Shown here: one piece after another, positions 5,925 through 6,528 of the stretch
Layout of the letters: every line of letters begins with the position of its first letter
How positions within the stretch are numbered: the first letter of the stretch is position 1
Assembly: GCA_030531285.1 (NCBI GenBank)
Contig: JAUNNW010000082.1
Location: 1-6,528 of the forward strand
DNA from: Synergistaceae bacterium
Lineage (GTDB): Bacteria; Synergistota; Synergistia; Synergistales; Synergistaceae
Direction: 5' to 3'
DNA: 6,528 nucleotides
The notes under the pieces: generated by a model
Told to the model about the DNA's origin: nothing
The model's database searches: none
What the model saw: only the letters and a program-made list of their open reading frames with translations
Program-made: the position numbers and the translations under genes

Positions 5925-6528
5925 ACTGGCAGGAATTTCTAATGCAGAAAAGTACCGGCAAACAAAAGGCAGCGATTGTCTCAAAGCAGCCTCTGACGGT
6001 TGTGAGCGCCGGCGCCGGCGCCGGAAAAACGCAGACGCTTGCACAGCGTTTCGCCTATCTTCTTGCTTCGGACGAAAACTGCGAAGCGCAGCAGATTTTG
6101 GTGCTGACCTTTACCGAAAAAGCCGCGCAGGAAATGCGCGGGAGAATAGAGGGGCAGCTGAGAGCGCTCTACGCAGAATATCCTGACGAACTGCCGTTTC
6201 TGAAAGACAGAATAGAGGCCCTTGAGGATGCAGACATAGCAACGATACATTCCTTTGCGATGAAAATTACGCGCGAAGCAGGGCTTTCACTTGACATTGA
6301 CCCTGCCTTTTCGTTAGCCTCTGCGCCGTTTGAGGATCTTTTCTGGGAAGAATTTGCCCGTGCGCTGGACGAACTTTCGCTGCATAAGATAAAACAGCTT
6401 GCCGGTGAAGACGATCTTTGGAAAAAACGTGCGGAAGAACTTTTCGGCAGCGCTGTTTTCCAAAATATGCTGAACGAATATACACCGGACGCGCTTGCCG
6501 AAGCTTGCAGAAAAGCCGTATCCGTCTA
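5921..6528 (+). CDS. addA: AddA-type UvrD/RecB-family helicase-nuclease subunit (3' truncated by the window)
   Basis: The frame is open from the ATG at 5921 to the end of the window (202 codons), so the rest of the gene lies outside. The start overlaps the addB stop in an ATGA, typical of translational coupling between subunits made in equal amounts. Motifs of an SF1A helicase appear in order: a Q-motif-like segment STGKQKAAI (Q15), Walker A SAGAGAGKT (residues 29-37, with K36 and T37 for ATP), motif Ia ILVLTFTEKAAQEM (residues about 60-73) and the Ic-type TIHSF (about residue 112). These match AddA/RecB/UvrD. Following addB, AddA is the natural call: it supplies the active ATP-driven helicase and, at its unseen C-terminus, a second nuclease domain. 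A ribosome binding site is provided by GGAGGAAGAGG inside the 3' end of addB. RecB or a stand-alone UvrD is less likely given the neighbour. Confidence 0.93.
   Translation, partial: MNWQEFLMQKSTGKQKAAIVSKQPLTVVSAGAGAGKTQTLAQRFAYLLASDENCEAQQILVLTFTEKAAQEMRGRIEGQLRALYAEYPDELPFLKDRIEALEDADIATIHSFAMKITREAGLSLDIDPAFSLASAPFEDLFWEEFARALDELSLHKIKQLAGEDDLWKKRAEELFGSAVFQNMLNEYTPDALAEACRKAVSV
6008..6024 (+). repeat. GCCGGC hexanucleotide tandem repeat inside the addA Walker A loop
   Basis: Nearly three tandem copies of GCCGGC (17 bases) encode the alternating Ala-Gly of the ATP-binding loop (SAGAGAGKT). The unit is 6 bp, so slippage would add or remove one Ala-Gly pair without shifting the frame. Confidence 0.8.

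Noticed and set aside
5478..6044. Minus-strand frame of 188 codons across the addB-addA junction
   Set aside because: It lies entirely opposite well-supported addB and addA motifs, has no ribosome binding site, and is rich in Phe, Arg and Ser as expected of an antisense shadow.

Overview
The window is chromosomal bacterial sequence of roughly balanced base composition. It has two coding blocks, both on the + strand, separated by about 600 bp without a convincing protein gene. The left block is translation housekeeping: the 3' part of trmD, fused in frame to a second SPOUT methyltransferase domain of the Tm1570 type; rplS (ribosomal protein L19); and a tRNA-Leu(GAG) with its own sigma-70 promoter and a strong intrinsic terminator. 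The right block is a DNA-repair operon: a small iron-sulfur-type flavoprotein, then addB, then the start of addA, which runs off the window.

The taxon cannot be fixed from this sequence alone. A trmD/Tm1570/rplS neighbourhood is known from Thermotoga and other deep-branching anaerobes. Together with AddAB, an encoded CCA tail and a redox flavoprotein it suggests an anaerobe. Synergistota is my best guess, held with low to moderate confidence.

Layout. 1-1092: TrmD-Tm1570 fusion, 5' end outside the window. 1093-1197: leader with a small hairpin and a strong ribosome binding site. 1198-1566: rplS. 1576-1604: tRNA promoter. 1615-1699: tRNA-Leu(GAG). 1713-1742: terminator. 1743-2309: intergenic region with imperfect inverted repeats, two hairpins, a candidate minus-strand small transcript (promoter at 2174-2147, terminator at 2091-2066) and three copies of a 9-bp repeat between that promoter and a weaker + strand promoter. 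2310-2984: flavoprotein. 2988-5924: addB. 5921-6528: addA, 5' part.

How the genes work together. TrmD makes m1G37 in tRNAs that carry G36-G37. The tRNA encoded 0.5 kb downstream has exactly that pair, so enzyme and predicted substrate are neighbours. AddA and AddB form the heterodimeric helicase-nuclease that processes double-strand breaks for RecA-dependent repair. Their genes overlap by 4 bp, and addB starts 3 bp after the flavoprotein stop codon, in the same reading frame. Most of the window is ordinary core genome. The points most worth a second look are the fused methyltransferase, the divergent-promoter and small-RNA candidate region at 2066-2277, and the unusual junction between the flavoprotein and addB.
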